A DNA stretch of 64,000 nt, from the NCBI GenBank assembly GCA_965248975.1, contig CBDFKU010000013.1, positions 127,490 through 191,489 of the forward strand. Reading direction: 5' to 3'. Each line of letters starts with the position of its first letter. The first letter of the stretch is position 1. This DNA is from CBDFKU01 sp965248975 (GTDB taxonomy: Bacteria > Chloroflexota > Dehalococcoidia > Lucifugimonadales > JAGWBF01). This document shows, one piece after another, positions 50,420 through 59,713 of the stretch. The position numbers and the translations under genes were made by a program. The notes beneath the pieces were generated by a model. That model was not told the DNA's origin. It saw only the letters and a program-made list of their open reading frames with translations, and ran no database searches.

Positions 50420-51304
50420 ATGGCTCACGCACGCTCCTACATCCTAGTGGCGCTCCTGTCCTTAGTCCCCCTGGCCGTGGCGGCCTGTTCCGGGGGAGGT
50501 GAAGAATCGGCTCCCGAAACCGGTGACACCGGCCCTCAGCTGATCGCTACCGTGATATCCACCGACCTTAGCAGGGGCGTCAACAGGTTGGTGTTTGCCC
50601 TGAGAGAGACGAACGTTATTATCAGCGAGCCCGAGGTGGATGTTTCGATACACTACGAGGGAGCCAGGGACGCGGCGGCTACCGGGATAGCCCGCTTTCA
50701 GCAATGGCCAGTAGGGGGGCTCGGTGTCTACAGCACGAAGCTGGACTTCGACCGGCCGGGGCCATGGGATCTGCGAATCGAGGTCGCAGGCCCCGACGGG
50801 TCTACCAGGAAGGCTCGGGCCCTGTTCGAGGTGGCCGAGCGGAGCGTTACCCCGGCTATAGGTGCCGCCGCCCCCCTCAGCGAAACCAAGACCGTCCGCG
50901 ATGTCCAGGCCCTGGAAGAGCTTACCACGGCTCAACCGCCCAATCCTGAGCTCTACTCCATGAGCATTGCCGAGGCGGTCTCCAGCGGCACGCCTTCAGT
51001 GGTGGTGTTCGCCACGCCGCTCTACTGCGAGACCTTCACCTGCGGTCCTCAGCTAGAGGTGATCGAGGGGATCAAGGACCGTTACGAAGGCCGGGCCAAC
51101 TTCATCCACGTAGAGATATTCGACAAACCTCACCTGATACAAGGGAATCCCCGGCAGGCACCGGTCGTGCCCGCTGTCGCCGATTGGGGGCTTCCCAGCG
51201 AGCCCTGGACCTTCATCGTGGACGGCGAAGGGCGTATCGCGGCCAAGTTCGAGGCCTTCACCACCGCCAGGGAGATAGAAGAGGAGCTGGAGAGGGTGCT
51301 GTAG
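50420..51304 (+). CDS. Lipoprotein with Ig-like and thioredoxin-like regions
   Basis: About 294 residues from ATG 50420. Signal peptide with lipobox AVAAC (Cys about residue 23) predicts a lipid anchor outside the cytoplasmic membrane. The middle (45-145) looks like a beta-sandwich (LDFDRPGPWDLRIEVAGPDG). The C-terminal half (about 185-294) resembles a thioredoxin-like fold, with GTPSVVVFATPLYCETFTCG where CETFTC could be a redox pair, and PSEPWTFIVDGEGRIAAKFE near the end. Role in redox or copper handling is a guess. It lies shortly after the SDR. Confidence 0.75.
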   Translation: MAHARSYILVALLSLVPLAVAACSGGGEESAPETGDTGPQLIATVISTDLSRGVNRLVFALRETNVIISEPEVDVSIHYEGARDAAATGIARFQQWPVGGLGVYSTKLDFDRPGPWDLRIEVAGPDGSTRKARALFEVAERSVTPAIGAAAPLSETKTVRDVQALEELTTAQPPNPELYSMSIAEAVSSGTPSVVVFATPLYCETFTCGPQLEVIEGIKDRYEGRANFIHVEIFDKPHLIQGNPRQAPVVPAVADWGLPSEPWTFIVDGEGRIAAKFEAFTTAREIEEELERVL

Positions 51305-51315
51305 CCGTCTGCAGG

Positions 51316-51654
51316 TCAGTCGGTCACTTCGACGACCAGCAACACCCCATCTTCCGTCTCGGTGTAGTGCACGGAAACCGCCTGTCCGAAGGCCTGGTGC
51401 TCTCTGAGGTGGGCCGGTGTGAAGCCCACGAAATCTTCGGCCGTGAAGCTCCATAGCCTGCCTTCATCGTCCTGAACCGTCAGCGACGCCAGCTCGGTCA
51501 GGGAGGCGGCCTCCACCTCTAACACCTGCCCTCGGACCGTCGCGACAGTGGGCCCACCGCCGGTCCCATCAGGCCCGATTTCCTCGCCGCCACAGGCTGC
51601 AGCCGGTAGGTGCAGCAACGCTATGACGAGAATTGTGATCCAGGGCCATCCCAT
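51316..51654 (-). CDS. Small putative lipoprotein
   Basis: About 112 residues from ATG 51654; a TTG at 51690 is in frame but gives a longer, less likely leader. It starts MGWPWITILVIALLHLPAAAC, a signal peptide with lipobox Cys near residue 21. The mature part (RGQVLEVEAASLTELASLTV and SVHYTETEDGVLLVVEVTD) is a small beta-rich domain of the type that follows metal- or redox-associated proteins. No family assigned. It is convergent with the larger lipoprotein gene, 11 bases apart. Confidence 0.65.
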   Translation of the reverse strand: MGWPWITILVIALLHLPAAACGGEEIGPDGTGGGPTVATVRGQVLEVEAASLTELASLTVQDDEGRLWSFTAEDFVGFTPAHLREHQAFGQAVSVHYTETEDGVLLVVEVTD

Positions 51655-51702
51655 GGGAAAAGGATACAGGCAACGACCTACGGCCGCCAACTACATCGGA
51701 GG

Positions 51703-51743
51703 CTGAAAATAAAAGAGGGTCAGGCCATCGGCCTGACCCTCTT
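51703..51743 (-). terminator. Intrinsic terminator of the TolB-like gene
   Basis: Perfect 14-bp stem AAGAGGGTCAGGCC (51713-51726) / GGCCTGACCCTCTT (51730-51743) with loop ATC, followed in the leftward direction by a T-rich run (TTTTATTTTC). It lies just after the TolB-like stop codon. Confidence 0.9.
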
Positions 51744-51783
51744 GACGATCGCTGTGCCTGCCCAGAATGGGGTGTGATGGAGT

Positions 51784-52860
51784 CTACCAGGTGGGCTGGG
51801 TGTCGTTGTTGTTATTGTTGGTGAGCCTGACCTGGTTGTCCCCGTCGGCGTTCATGGCGATGATCTCGCCGGTGCCGTACACGTAAGAGACGAAGGCGAT
51901 CCTGTTCCCCTGGGGTGACCATACCGGGGTCTCGTCGGGTGCGCTGTTGTAGGTGAGGCGGATCTGGGACGAGCCATCCACGTTCATCACATAGATCTCG
52001 GCGTTGCCGTCTCGGTCGGAGACAAAGGTCAGCATGCTGCCGTCGGGGGACCAGGAAGGCTGGTGGTCAAGGGAGGTGTTGTGGGTCAGGCGGGTCTGGC
52101 CCGAGCCGTCGGAGTTCATGATGTAGATTTCCCTGTTGCCGTCCCGGTCTGATACGAACAGGATCCTCGACCCGTCCGGAGACCAGACTGCATCCCGGTC
52201 CTCCCGGGCGGTGGTAAGGCTCCTTATGTTCACACCATCGGGGTTGCGGGTGGTGATCCCCGGCTCTGCGATCTTGTCCAGGGTGAAGGCGATCCACTGG
52301 CCATCGGGAGACCAGCCGCTGAGACTCGGCTGCGAGGGATCGAAGGTAACTCTGGTCAGATTTGCGCCGCTGGCGTCCATCAAGTAGATCTCTGGTTGGC
52401 CGTCTCTGTTGGAGACGAAGGCAATCCTGCTGCCGTCGGGAGACCATTTGTGCATCTCGTCGGCCCCTGGGCTGTGGGTGAGCCGTTCGGAGGCCAGCTC
52501 CTTGTCCCCTAGCCTGACCAGGTTGATCTCTCGATCGCCCGACTCTTCCGAGACGAAGGCCACCCATCTCCTATCGGGAGACAGACGAGGCTCTTCGTCT
52601 ACGCCGCCATTGATGGTCAGAGGCGTCTGGTTGGCCCCGCTCTCGTCCATCATGTAGATGTCCGGATCGCCGTCGCGGTCGGAGACGAACACGATCTTGT
52701 CCCCACCGTTGTCTCCGCCGGAGCAGCCCAAAGCGACCAGGAGGGCCAGAGCCGCCGCGAGGCCGGTCACGAAACGGACCGGCGTGGCCCGGTTTCCGAT
52801 GAAACGGCCGAGAAGACCAAGTCTAAAATTTATACTGGTTTGAGAATTATACTGAAACAC
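51784..52860 (-). CDS. TolB-like beta-propeller lipoprotein
   Basis: A 358-residue protein starting at GTG 52860. Residues 28-46 are a hydrophobic signal ending ALLVALGCSGG, a lipobox. The rest is about seven PD40-type blades, seen as recurring units such as IVFVSDRDGDPDIYMMDESG, WSPDGSRIAFVSNRDG and NREIYIMNSDGSGQTRL. TolB-family propellers bind partners at the membrane or outside; no Tol-Pal genes are nearby, so it is not TolB itself. It has its own promoter and terminator. Confidence 0.9.
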   Translation of the reverse strand: MFQYNSQTSINFRLGLLGRFIGNRATPVRFVTGLAAALALLVALGCSGGDNGGDKIVFVSDRDGDPDIYMMDESGANQTPLTINGGVDEEPRLSPDRRWVAFVSEESGDREINLVRLGDKELASERLTHSPGADEMHKWSPDGSRIAFVSNRDGQPEIYLMDASGANLTRVTFDPSQPSLSGWSPDGQWIAFTLDKIAEPGITTRNPDGVNIRSLTTAREDRDAVWSPDGSRILFVSDRDGNREIYIMNSDGSGQTRLTHNTSLDHQPSWSPDGSMLTFVSDRDGNAEIYVMNVDGSSQIRLTYNSAPDETPVWSPQGNRIAFVSYVYGTGEIIAMNADGDNQVRLTNNNNNDTQPTW

Positions 52861-52890
52861 CTTACACCCTCACCACATGATAATGAGGAT

Positions 52891-52899
52891 ATTATATCA
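52891..52899 (-). promoter_or_regulatory. Extended -10 promoter of the TolB-like gene
   Basis: On the minus strand TGATATAAT, an extended -10, lies in an AT-rich stretch (52860-52985) unlike the GC-rich surroundings. The transcript would start about 24 bases before GTG 52860. No good -35 is seen. Confidence 0.65.
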
Positions 52900-52994
52900 G
52901 ATTGGAAGTTTGGTTTAGACTTGGAAAATTATCAAATTTTGGCGAACATTGACGGTCGGAGGGTACCCGAGGTGCATCCAGAGGGTTGGTGAAG

Positions 52995-54194
52995 CTAAGG
53001 GCGGCTGGCCGTGGCGGCGAGGATGGGGTTGGCGAGCTGGAGGGTCTTGGCCAGGATTGGGTGACCCAGCAGCTTGCCGATGACACCGCTGTGCCAGTCG
53101 AAGGAGGCGGCCGCCGAGTCCACCAGCTCCTGGTGGAAGCCGGTCCTGGCGATGGTGTGCATCACGAAGTCGATCTGGCAGTCCCTGGTGAGCTCGAAGA
53201 GGCGTCTTGCCGAGTAGCCCACCTCGATCTCCCGGGACAGCAGCGCCTTCCAGCTCTTTTCGTAGCGGCTCAGCCGGGAGGCCGACAGGTCCCCCTCACG
53301 CAGGGAGGAGTGTAGGGTGTCGGCGGCTATCTCGCTGGCCAGCAGGGCGTAGTAGATGCCCCCGCCGGTGGTGGGCTTGACCTGTCCCGCAGCGTCTCCC
53401 ACGGCCAGCACCCTGGGGCTGGGGCCGTAGGTCCGGGGCAGGGGTCTCAGTGGTATTCCCCAGCGGGAGGGGGCCTTGGTGACCCCGGTGACCACCCCCT
53501 AGGCCTGCAGCCTGAGCAGCAGATTCTCCAGGTGGGCGTGTCCCCGATGCCGGCAGAGCAGACCCACCAGGGCCCGGCCCTCCCGGGTGGGCACCAGCCA
53601 GGCGAAGGACCCCGGAGCTGTGTCCCGGCCGAAGTAGACGTGGATGCGGTCCACCTCGGGGGCCATCACCTCGGCCTGCACCGCGGTGGCGAAGTCCCCC
53701 ACCTTGCCCAGGCCCATCTGCCCCGTAAGATCGGACCCGAAGCCGCTGGCCAGCACCAGGGCCCTGGCCCTCAGGGTGCGCCGGCCCTCGCCATCGCTGA
53801 CCTGGACGCTGGCCCCATCATCGTCGGTGGACACCTCCAGGACGCGCTGGCCCAGCATGTACTGGGCTCCGGCCCTGATGGCCCTGATGGCCCTGCGGGC
53901 GAAGGAGGCCACGTAGGAGACCCGGTCCAGGACGTGGGCCTGGACGTCGTCCCTGACGAAGTCCAGGGCCTTTCCGTCGGGGGCCACCAGCCGAGCTCCC
54001 CTGGCGTCCCGGTAGACGGTGGAGCCGTCCAGGGGGAAGCGCTGCAGGCACTCCTTGCCGACGATGCCGGTGCACAGCTTGTCCCCGATGCGCTCCCTCG
54101 AGTCGACCACGGTGACGCCGTGGCCCAGGGAGGCAAGCTCCAGGGCCAGGTTGTTGCCGGCGGGCCCGGCTCCCACCACTATCACATCCTGCAA
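52995..54194 (-). pseudogene. Geranylgeranyl reductase family oxidoreductase interrupted by an in-frame TAG
   Basis: The frame from TTG 54194 (AGGAGG upstream) reads MQDVIVVGAGPAGNNLALEL, an FAD-binding motif, and continues to TAG at 53499-53501; the same frame resumes as GVVTGVTKAPSRWGIPLRPL and runs to 52995. Family hallmarks on both sides are GDKLCTGIVGKECL and LAVGDAAGQVKPTTGGGIYY. About 400 codons in all, normal for geranylgeranyl reductases that hydrogenate isoprenoid chains of lipids, quinones or chlorophyll. A Gln codon CAG changed to TAG explains the stop. The distal half has GTG 53495 as a possible restart. Confidence 0.85.
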
Positions 54195-54255
54195 GTCCAG
54201 GCACCTCCTGAAGGGTAGCCGTGAGTACACGCCCCCTGGGGCTTTCAGAAGCATG

Positions 54256-54261
54256 ATTATA
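54256..54261 (-). promoter_or_regulatory. -10 element of the geranylgeranyl reductase gene
   Basis: TATAAT on the minus strand, 62 bases before the TTG start at 54194. It overlaps the region of the in-frame ATG 54254, which would lie upstream of or at the transcript start, supporting the TTG start. The -35 is weak. Confidence 0.45.
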
Positions 54262-54369
54262 CTATGCGTCCCCCATTATTAACCAGGGCAAAGGGCTCCG
54301 AGGTGTGACGAAAAGCGGAGTATCAGGGGGGTTCAATGGTGGGAGAGGACTGTTAGGAGGCGGCCGGGG

Positions 54370-57294
54370 CTAGCCTTGCTGGAGCTCTTCGGCCAGTCTT
54401 TCATGCTCGGAGGCTCGTTCCTCATCTCCCAGGGAACGGTAAACCTCTGCCAATTGCAAGTGAACGTTGGCTGCCAATGGTCCGGCTTCGTCCGCCACGA
54501 GGCTCTGCTCGAAGGAATCTATAGCCCTTTGCGGCTCATCCAGCTCCTGGTAGGCCTGGCCCTGGAGATATAGGGCGGTGGCGGACTCGGCGGGCGTCTG
54601 GTCGACGGCCAGGGACTTCTCCAGGGCCTCCAGTGCTTGACCGAACTGGCCCTGTTCGATGTGGAAGTTGGCCAGAGTATTGTGGGCGTCAATGAGCCGC
54701 ACCCGGAGCTCGTTGGAGTCGGCACTGTCGCCGGCCAGCGCAAGACCTCGTTGGAACGACTCTATGGCCTCGGGCAGGTGCTCCATCTGGCGGTGCGCGA
54801 TCCCCTGAAGCAGCAACGCTTGGGTAGCCTCCGATGTTTCGCCGGTGAGGGCAAGGGAGCTCTGCAAGGGCGCCAGCGACTCCTGGAGGAGCCCCAGGCG
54901 GAGATACGCCGAGGCCAGAAAATTTCGAAGCTGCCACGACGACGGAAGCATCAATGGGAGCTCTTCGAAGTAGCGGATAGCCTCGGCGGCCCTCCCCTCG
55001 TAGTTCAGCAGGGCAAGAGGCAGAGTCGAGTTGGCCAGCTCTAGCTTGACCTGGGGAGAGTTGGGGTTCTTCTTGAACGCCTCCACATTCGCCAGGTATG
55101 CTTCTTCTACGCATCTAGTGAACAGCTCCGCTCCTCCAACGGGGTCTTCTCTGGGAGCGAACTCAAAGACATCCTCGCAGGACCTCAGCTGCCTGTCGGG
55201 GTTGGCCACCGCGAACCGTCTGTAGGCCCCGTAGATTCCCGCCAGGTTGTGGTGGTAGTTGGGGACGTTGGGAGCTTTGGAGGATGCCTGGCTCATCAGA
55301 CGGCTGCTTTCCGTGAGGTCACCCCCGTCGAAACTGTCCCGCGCTTCTGCCGCCAGCACGGCGGCCCAGGCATAGTCCACGTTCTTGTCCCAGGTCAGCC
55401 AGCCAATGAAGACAACCACCGCGGCCACGACCACCATGCCGGTCGCGCGAAAGGTTCCTGCGGGCAAGGCGGGCCCGGACCTGGCTTCCCGGGACCGCCT
55501 ACCTTCGGCCCGTCGCTCCCGCCTGGTTGTAGGGCGGGGCGGTGGGTCTTGCGGTGCGGGAGTTGCCGTCTCAACCTTGGGAGCGGGGTTCATCACCGAC
55601 GGCAGGACCACGAAGATCGCAAGAAGGATCCACACGGTCACCAGGTCGGACTCCCGGGCCACCCCGACCAGCATCTCCACAACGCGGCCGGCCAGAGTCG
55701 CTATCACGGTAATGAGGACCCACTTGTGGGAGGTGGAATAAGTATCGCGGTTGCGCCACAGTGTGATCAGGCCCACTAGGAAGAGGGGCACGAAGAGCCC
55801 CACGGAGCTGAAGAGTCCCAGGACCCCTTGCTCGACCCAGTGGTGCAGGAAGAAGTTGTGGGCCTGGCTTAGAAGGCCTCCCAGCGGGCTCTCTAAGGGG
55901 AAAGTGTACTTGAACATCTCCGGTCCGTATCCCACCAGCGGTCGAAGATAGGAGAGGGAGAGGGGTTCGTACTCGAACCATGGTCGGTTGATTATCAGGC
56001 CCATCGAGCTGTCCCAAATGTCGGTACGAAAGCTGACTCCCCCTCGCTCGGCCGTCGAGGTTATGGACGAGAGCCGTCCTTCGACCTGTCCGACGCCACC
56101 GGTGGCAATGTCGGCATCCCTTAGAGAGACATCGGAGGGGGAGGGGGTCAGGGCGACCACCGCCAGGGCCACCAACAGTCCCAGGCCCATGACCATGTAG
56201 GCCTTAGCGAAGCTCCCTCCCAGGAATTCGAGCCGATCCGGCAACAATAAGCGCCTGATGCTGAGTACCGCCAGCACTCCAAAGGCCACCAGCACCACTA
56301 CCAGTATGGGTATACCAGGTAAGTCGATCTGGTCCAGCAACAGCAGCTGTCCGATGAGGACCAATACGCCAAGCAGCACGATTATCCCGAAGACACCCAC
56401 AAGCCCTGTTCGATTCGTGGCCATCGCATCCCGGGTGTTGGCCAAGGCGAGGAGGGCGAGGAAGGCCAACAAACCCGCCGGCAACCCGAGAAGGAAGGCC
56501 CCGCGGCTGCCGGTCCAGAAGGTCACCATGAGCTGGGCGGCGATAAGCATGACCCAAAGCGCGACGCGTATGACATTCCAGCCCATCCTGTCCAGGACGA
56601 GAAGCCCTACTCCGATGGTCATCATGGTGGTCATGACCATGGCAGCTCCCGTGAACACCGGGTTTGCCATCGTAGACGTTACGCGGGAGCTACCCGTCTC
56701 CCCCAGGTTCAGTGGGTCTAGCCCGTAGTGCTGCACCATGCCGTAGAGGGCTACCAGAGCCCCGGTTGCGACGATCACTCCCAGCAGGCGCCAGAGCTGT
56801 TCGCGGGTCTTGAGATGAGTGGCTATCACCGCGAACAGTACGAAGTAGGACACCAGGGTGTAAGCGGAGTAACCGAACTGGCCCGGCACCTCGCCCCACA
56901 CACTGGTCCAGAAGGCGGTAGAGAGGGCAGTGGTGACGATGGCGACCACGACGTAGAAGCAGGCTCCGACGACTACCCAGCGGGTGGGCTGTTCGCCCAA
57001 CCAGTTGTTGAGCCTGGTGAGATAGTGGGCGATTGAGTACCGTCGTTGCAGTCCCCCCTTGAGCACCCATTCTGCCATCCACAGAATGGCCATGATGCCC
57101 ACCAGGGTCCTGAAGACCGTGGTCTTGGGGATCTCCACGTAGGCGTTTACCGCCTCCGACAGCATGTAGTCCTGGGGCACGAAAATCAGCGGTACTGCGG
57201 CGGCAGTCAAAAGCCACAGTACCTCGAGGCTATGCCCCAGGTACCTGACCGACTGGGCGGTGATGTCAGTTGTCTCTCTGGCTGGGTTCCTCAT
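54370..57294 (-). CDS. O-antigen ligase-like membrane protein fused to a TPR domain
   Basis: A 974-residue protein. Residues 20-560 hold about a dozen membrane helices with the Wzy_C/O-antigen ligase region, including the loop RPWFEYEPLSLSYLRPLVGYGPEMFK and AHNFFLHHWVEQGVLGLFS, the family's conserved His-containing segment. A charged linker (RRERRAEGRRSREARSG) and one more helix (near 605) lead to an outside C-terminus with TPR repeats (about 720-974, e.g. ALLLQGIAHRQMEHLPEAIE, ALYLQGQAYQELDEPQRAID). It would polymerise or ligate glycans outside the membrane. It is the leftmost gene of the polysaccharide locus. Confidence 0.9.
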   Translation of the reverse strand: MRNPARETTDITAQSVRYLGHSLEVLWLLTAAAVPLIFVPQDYMLSEAVNAYVEIPKTTVFRTLVGIMAILWMAEWVLKGGLQRRYSIAHYLTRLNNWLGEQPTRWVVVGACFYVVVAIVTTALSTAFWTSVWGEVPGQFGYSAYTLVSYFVLFAVIATHLKTREQLWRLLGVIVATGALVALYGMVQHYGLDPLNLGETGSSRVTSTMANPVFTGAAMVMTTMMTIGVGLLVLDRMGWNVIRVALWVMLIAAQLMVTFWTGSRGAFLLGLPAGLLAFLALLALANTRDAMATNRTGLVGVFGIIVLLGVLVLIGQLLLLDQIDLPGIPILVVVLVAFGVLAVLSIRRLLLPDRLEFLGGSFAKAYMVMGLGLLVALAVVALTPSPSDVSLRDADIATGGVGQVEGRLSSITSTAERGGVSFRTDIWDSSMGLIINRPWFEYEPLSLSYLRPLVGYGPEMFKYTFPLESPLGGLLSQAHNFFLHHWVEQGVLGLFSSVGLFVPLFLVGLITLWRNRDTYSTSHKWVLITVIATLAGRVVEMLVGVARESDLVTVWILLAIFVVLPSVMNPAPKVETATPAPQDPPPRPTTRRERRAEGRRSREARSGPALPAGTFRATGMVVVAAVVVFIGWLTWDKNVDYAWAAVLAAEARDSFDGGDLTESSRLMSQASSKAPNVPNYHHNLAGIYGAYRRFAVANPDRQLRSCEDVFEFAPREDPVGGAELFTRCVEEAYLANVEAFKKNPNSPQVKLELANSTLPLALLNYEGRAAEAIRYFEELPLMLPSSWQLRNFLASAYLRLGLLQESLAPLQSSLALTGETSEATQALLLQGIAHRQMEHLPEAIESFQRGLALAGDSADSNELRVRLIDAHNTLANFHIEQGQFGQALEALEKSLAVDQTPAESATALYLQGQAYQELDEPQRAIDSFEQSLVADEAGPLAANVHLQLAEVYRSLGDEERASEHERLAEELQQG

Positions 57295-57447
57295 CCCGAC
57301 TTTCGACCTGCTGGCCCCGGCTTACGATATCTTAGACCGACAATCCCGGTGGCTCGCGTTGTGCTGTTACCCAATATCCTCAATCAGCGACTCTAAGGTC
57401 AAGGGCAATCCTGCACGAAGTTTGCCTGTCCGTCAACCTCGATGCAA

Positions 57448-57483
57448 ATAGAAAGCCTACCCTGATCAGGGTAGGCTTTCTAT
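57448..57483 (-). terminator. 36-bp perfect palindrome after the 2-epimerase gene
   Basis: ATAGAAAGCCTACCCTGA is followed immediately by its exact reverse complement, forming a loopless 18-bp inverted repeat. Leftward it is followed by TTTGC, so it probably terminates the leftward sugar operon. The remaining 150 bases of the gap before the O-antigen-ligase gene show only a weak TTGACC. Confidence 0.7.
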
Positions 57484-57527
57484 GACATTCACGAAGGCTG
57501 CCGCGCTCTGGATGGACGTTTTCCGGG

Positions 57528-58745
57528 TCAACCGCTGGGCTGGGGCCGGTCCCAGCCGCCACCTCTGACGTGTTCAATGGAGTGGTTGGCGCTGAAAGCC
57601 AGCCGTTTGCGGCGGTCGAGGTACTCTGGTATCGGGTCGTCGCCTTGAATCTCCTCCCGAAGGCTTACCAGGTGGTCTACGATACGTTTGCTGGTGTGCC
57701 CATCCCCGAGGATGTGTTGCCAGGTCCTGGGTACGGCCGCCACGGCCTCGGCAGCCTCCACGATGTGTCGGGGCTCCGTGCCCGACAGTACGCATCCTCC
57801 CACCTGGATCGTCTCGGGACGCTCTGTGCTGCGCCGCGCCACTACACAGGGCACCTGGAGGATGCTGGCCTCCTCTTGGACGGTGCCGCTGTCGGTCACG
57901 ATCAGAGTCGCATCCTGCTCCGTTTTGAGAAAATCGATGAAGCCCAGGGGGTCGGAGCGCCGGATCGTGTCGGGCATCTGTATTCCCAGCTCTTCTATGC
58001 GTCTCTGTGTTCGGTACGACATCGGGTAGTATACGGGCAACCCCAGCTTGTGGGCCACCAGGTCCAGCCCATCTATCAGCCCTTTGAGCACCTTAGGGTC
58101 ATCGACGTTCTCTTGCCGGTGAAGGGTGACCAGCACGTACTTTCCGCTGGCAAGGCCCATGGATTCCAGGATGCCTGATTCTGACGCCGCCTTTTGGCGG
58201 TACATGTTCACGATGTCGACGATGGGGTTACCCACCACGAATATCTTGTGACTCGGGATGCCTTCGAGGAGGGCATGCTCTTTGTATCTGTGGGTATAGA
58301 CGTAGACGTAGTCCGAGATGTGGTCCACGATGATCCGGTTCTTCTCCTCCGGCATCCTCCAGTCGAAGCTGCGCATTCCGCCTTCGATACGGGCCACCTT
58401 TACGTCGGCCTTTGCGGCGGAGATGGCCGCCAGCGAAGGATTGGCGTCCCCCAGGAACAGGCAGAGGTCTGGCCGTTCGCTCAGTATCAGCTTCTCCGAC
58501 TCAATGAGAAGCCGCCCCGTCTGCTCACCGTGGGTCCCGCTCCCCACACCGCAGTTGTGGTCCGGCTCCCGGATCCCCATCTCCCGGAAGAACACCTGGT
58601 CCATCGAGTAGCTATAGTGCTGTCCGGTGTGGACAAGGATATGGTCTACCACGGGGGACTCGTCCAACCCCTTGATGATTTGACTCATGCGAATGAAATC
58701 GGGCCTGATGCCCAGGATAGTCATTACCTTCAAATTTGCTGTCAC
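57528..58745 (-). CDS. UDP-N-acetylglucosamine 2-epimerase type (WecB/FnlC/WbvD family)
   Basis: About 405 residues from GTG 58745 (MTANLKVMTILGIRPDFIRMS); frame upstream overlaps the previous gene. Family motifs: HTGQHYSYSMDQVFF, RPDLCLFLGDANPSLAA, ARIEGGMRSFDWRMPEEKNR (with the catalytic Asp/Glu pattern), LVTLHRQENVDDP, and LIVTDSGTVQEEASILQVPC. The GMRSFDxRMPEExNR form is typical of the FnlC/WbjD subgroup, which epimerises C2 of UDP-2-acetamido-2,6-dideoxy-L-sugars rather than GlcNAc itself. Six bases after the RmlD-like gene, likely translationally coupled. Confidence 0.9.
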   Translation of the reverse strand: MTANLKVMTILGIRPDFIRMSQIIKGLDESPVVDHILVHTGQHYSYSMDQVFFREMGIREPDHNCGVGSGTHGEQTGRLLIESEKLILSERPDLCLFLGDANPSLAAISAAKADVKVARIEGGMRSFDWRMPEEKNRIIVDHISDYVYVYTHRYKEHALLEGIPSHKIFVVGNPIVDIVNMYRQKAASESGILESMGLASGKYVLVTLHRQENVDDPKVLKGLIDGLDLVAHKLGLPVYYPMSYRTQRRIEELGIQMPDTIRRSDPLGFIDFLKTEQDATLIVTDSGTVQEEASILQVPCVVARRSTERPETIQVGGCVLSGTEPRHIVEAAEAVAAVPRTWQHILGDGHTSKRIVDHLVSLREEIQGDDPIPEYLDRRKRLAFSANHSIEHVRGGGWDRPQPSG

Positions 58746-58750
58746 TCGGC

Positions 58751-59632
58751 CTAACTTCGCCCCGACCTGACCGGCAACGCCTGTCGGTATTGGGCGTCCT
58801 CCGCGGCCATCTCCGCGATCATCTCTTCCATCCCGGGTACGGGAATGCCCAGCTCCCCGAAGGGCTTCGCCACCAAACTGCGGTCGTTGTAGAAGTCCTC
58901 GTATTTGTGGATGGTCAGTCCCAGGCCGAAGTATCTGTCCACCAATTTCAGAAGGTCGTACTTGTTCACCCGTTCCCCGGCGACGTGGAGTAGGCCCTGG
59001 GCCGTTTCGATCTCCGACAACGATTTCAGGACCCGGCTCAGGACTCGGGTGGTAAGGCCGGTGAACCACGCGTTTATGAACCCGTTTACATCGCCTTTCT
59101 GGCTCAAGATCCACTCGATCAAACTGAACCTGCTACCCAGCTCCCTCCCCACTATGGAAGTACGTATAGTCAGATGGGGAGCGTAAGTCACCTCGCCAAG
59201 CACCTTCGTGCGACCGTACAGGTCCTCCGGATCCGGCATGCTCTCCTCGGTGTAATATCCGTCCCTGCCGGAGAAGACGCAGTCAGTGCTTACCTGAATC
59301 ATGCGGGCGCCGGCGAGGTCGCAGTACCGGGCCAGCCTGTTGGGGAAAAGGGCGTTTAGCTCAACAGTGGGTAGAGGATCCTTGGCCAGGGGCTTGATTA
59401 CCCCGATGCAGTTTATCACCGTTTCCGGCCGAACTTTCTGGAATGCTCCCTCCACGGTCTCCGGAATCCTGGCATTAATCCCCTCGATGATGTTGGCAGG
59501 ATCGAGGCCGTACTCTTCCAGGTCGCGGGCTGTCTTCCTGACGGTCCCGTATACTTCGTGTCCGCTATCCCCGAAGGTCTGGTAGACTTTGTGCCCCAGC
59601 ATGCCGGAGGCACCCATTACCAGGACTCTCAT
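58751..59632 (-). CDS. RmlD-like sugar 4-ketoreductase
   Basis: A 293-residue extended SDR: MRVLVMGASGMLGHKVYQTF (NADPH-binding GxxGxxG), NCIGVIKPL, STDCVFSGRDGYYTEE, DLYGRTKVLGE with the YxxxK catalytic pair. It resembles the reductase half of FnlB/CapF/WbjC, which reduces C4 of the UDP-4-keto sugar, but lacks their C-terminal cupin domain (those proteins are about 370 residues). A single-domain reductase is known in the WbvR-type route to UDP-L-RhaNAc/QuiNAc. Neighbours on both sides are the other two enzymes. Confidence 0.88.
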   Translation of the reverse strand: MRVLVMGASGMLGHKVYQTFGDSGHEVYGTVRKTARDLEEYGLDPANIIEGINARIPETVEGAFQKVRPETVINCIGVIKPLAKDPLPTVELNALFPNRLARYCDLAGARMIQVSTDCVFSGRDGYYTEESMPDPEDLYGRTKVLGEVTYAPHLTIRTSIVGRELGSRFSLIEWILSQKGDVNGFINAWFTGLTTRVLSRVLKSLSEIETAQGLLHVAGERVNKYDLLKLVDRYFGLGLTIHKYEDFYNDRSLVAKPFGELGIPVPGMEEMIAEMAAEDAQYRQALPVRSGRS

Positions 59633-59713
59633 TTCACTACTCCCAACATGACGGCGCTGGTTGACGAAGGATGGTGTAGGCGCCGAGCTCGACCTTTCGA
59701 AGCCTTTCCGGTA

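Noticed and set aside
21427..53501. Possible reassignment of TAG to an amino acid, suggested by two in-frame TAG codons.
   Set aside because: Intact genes end normally at TAG (for example 5067-5069, 16800-16802, 39226-39228), so TAG is a stop here.
54194..54254. ATG 54254 as the reductase start.
   Set aside because: It is at the -10 element and has no ribosome site, while TTG 54194 has AGGAGG.
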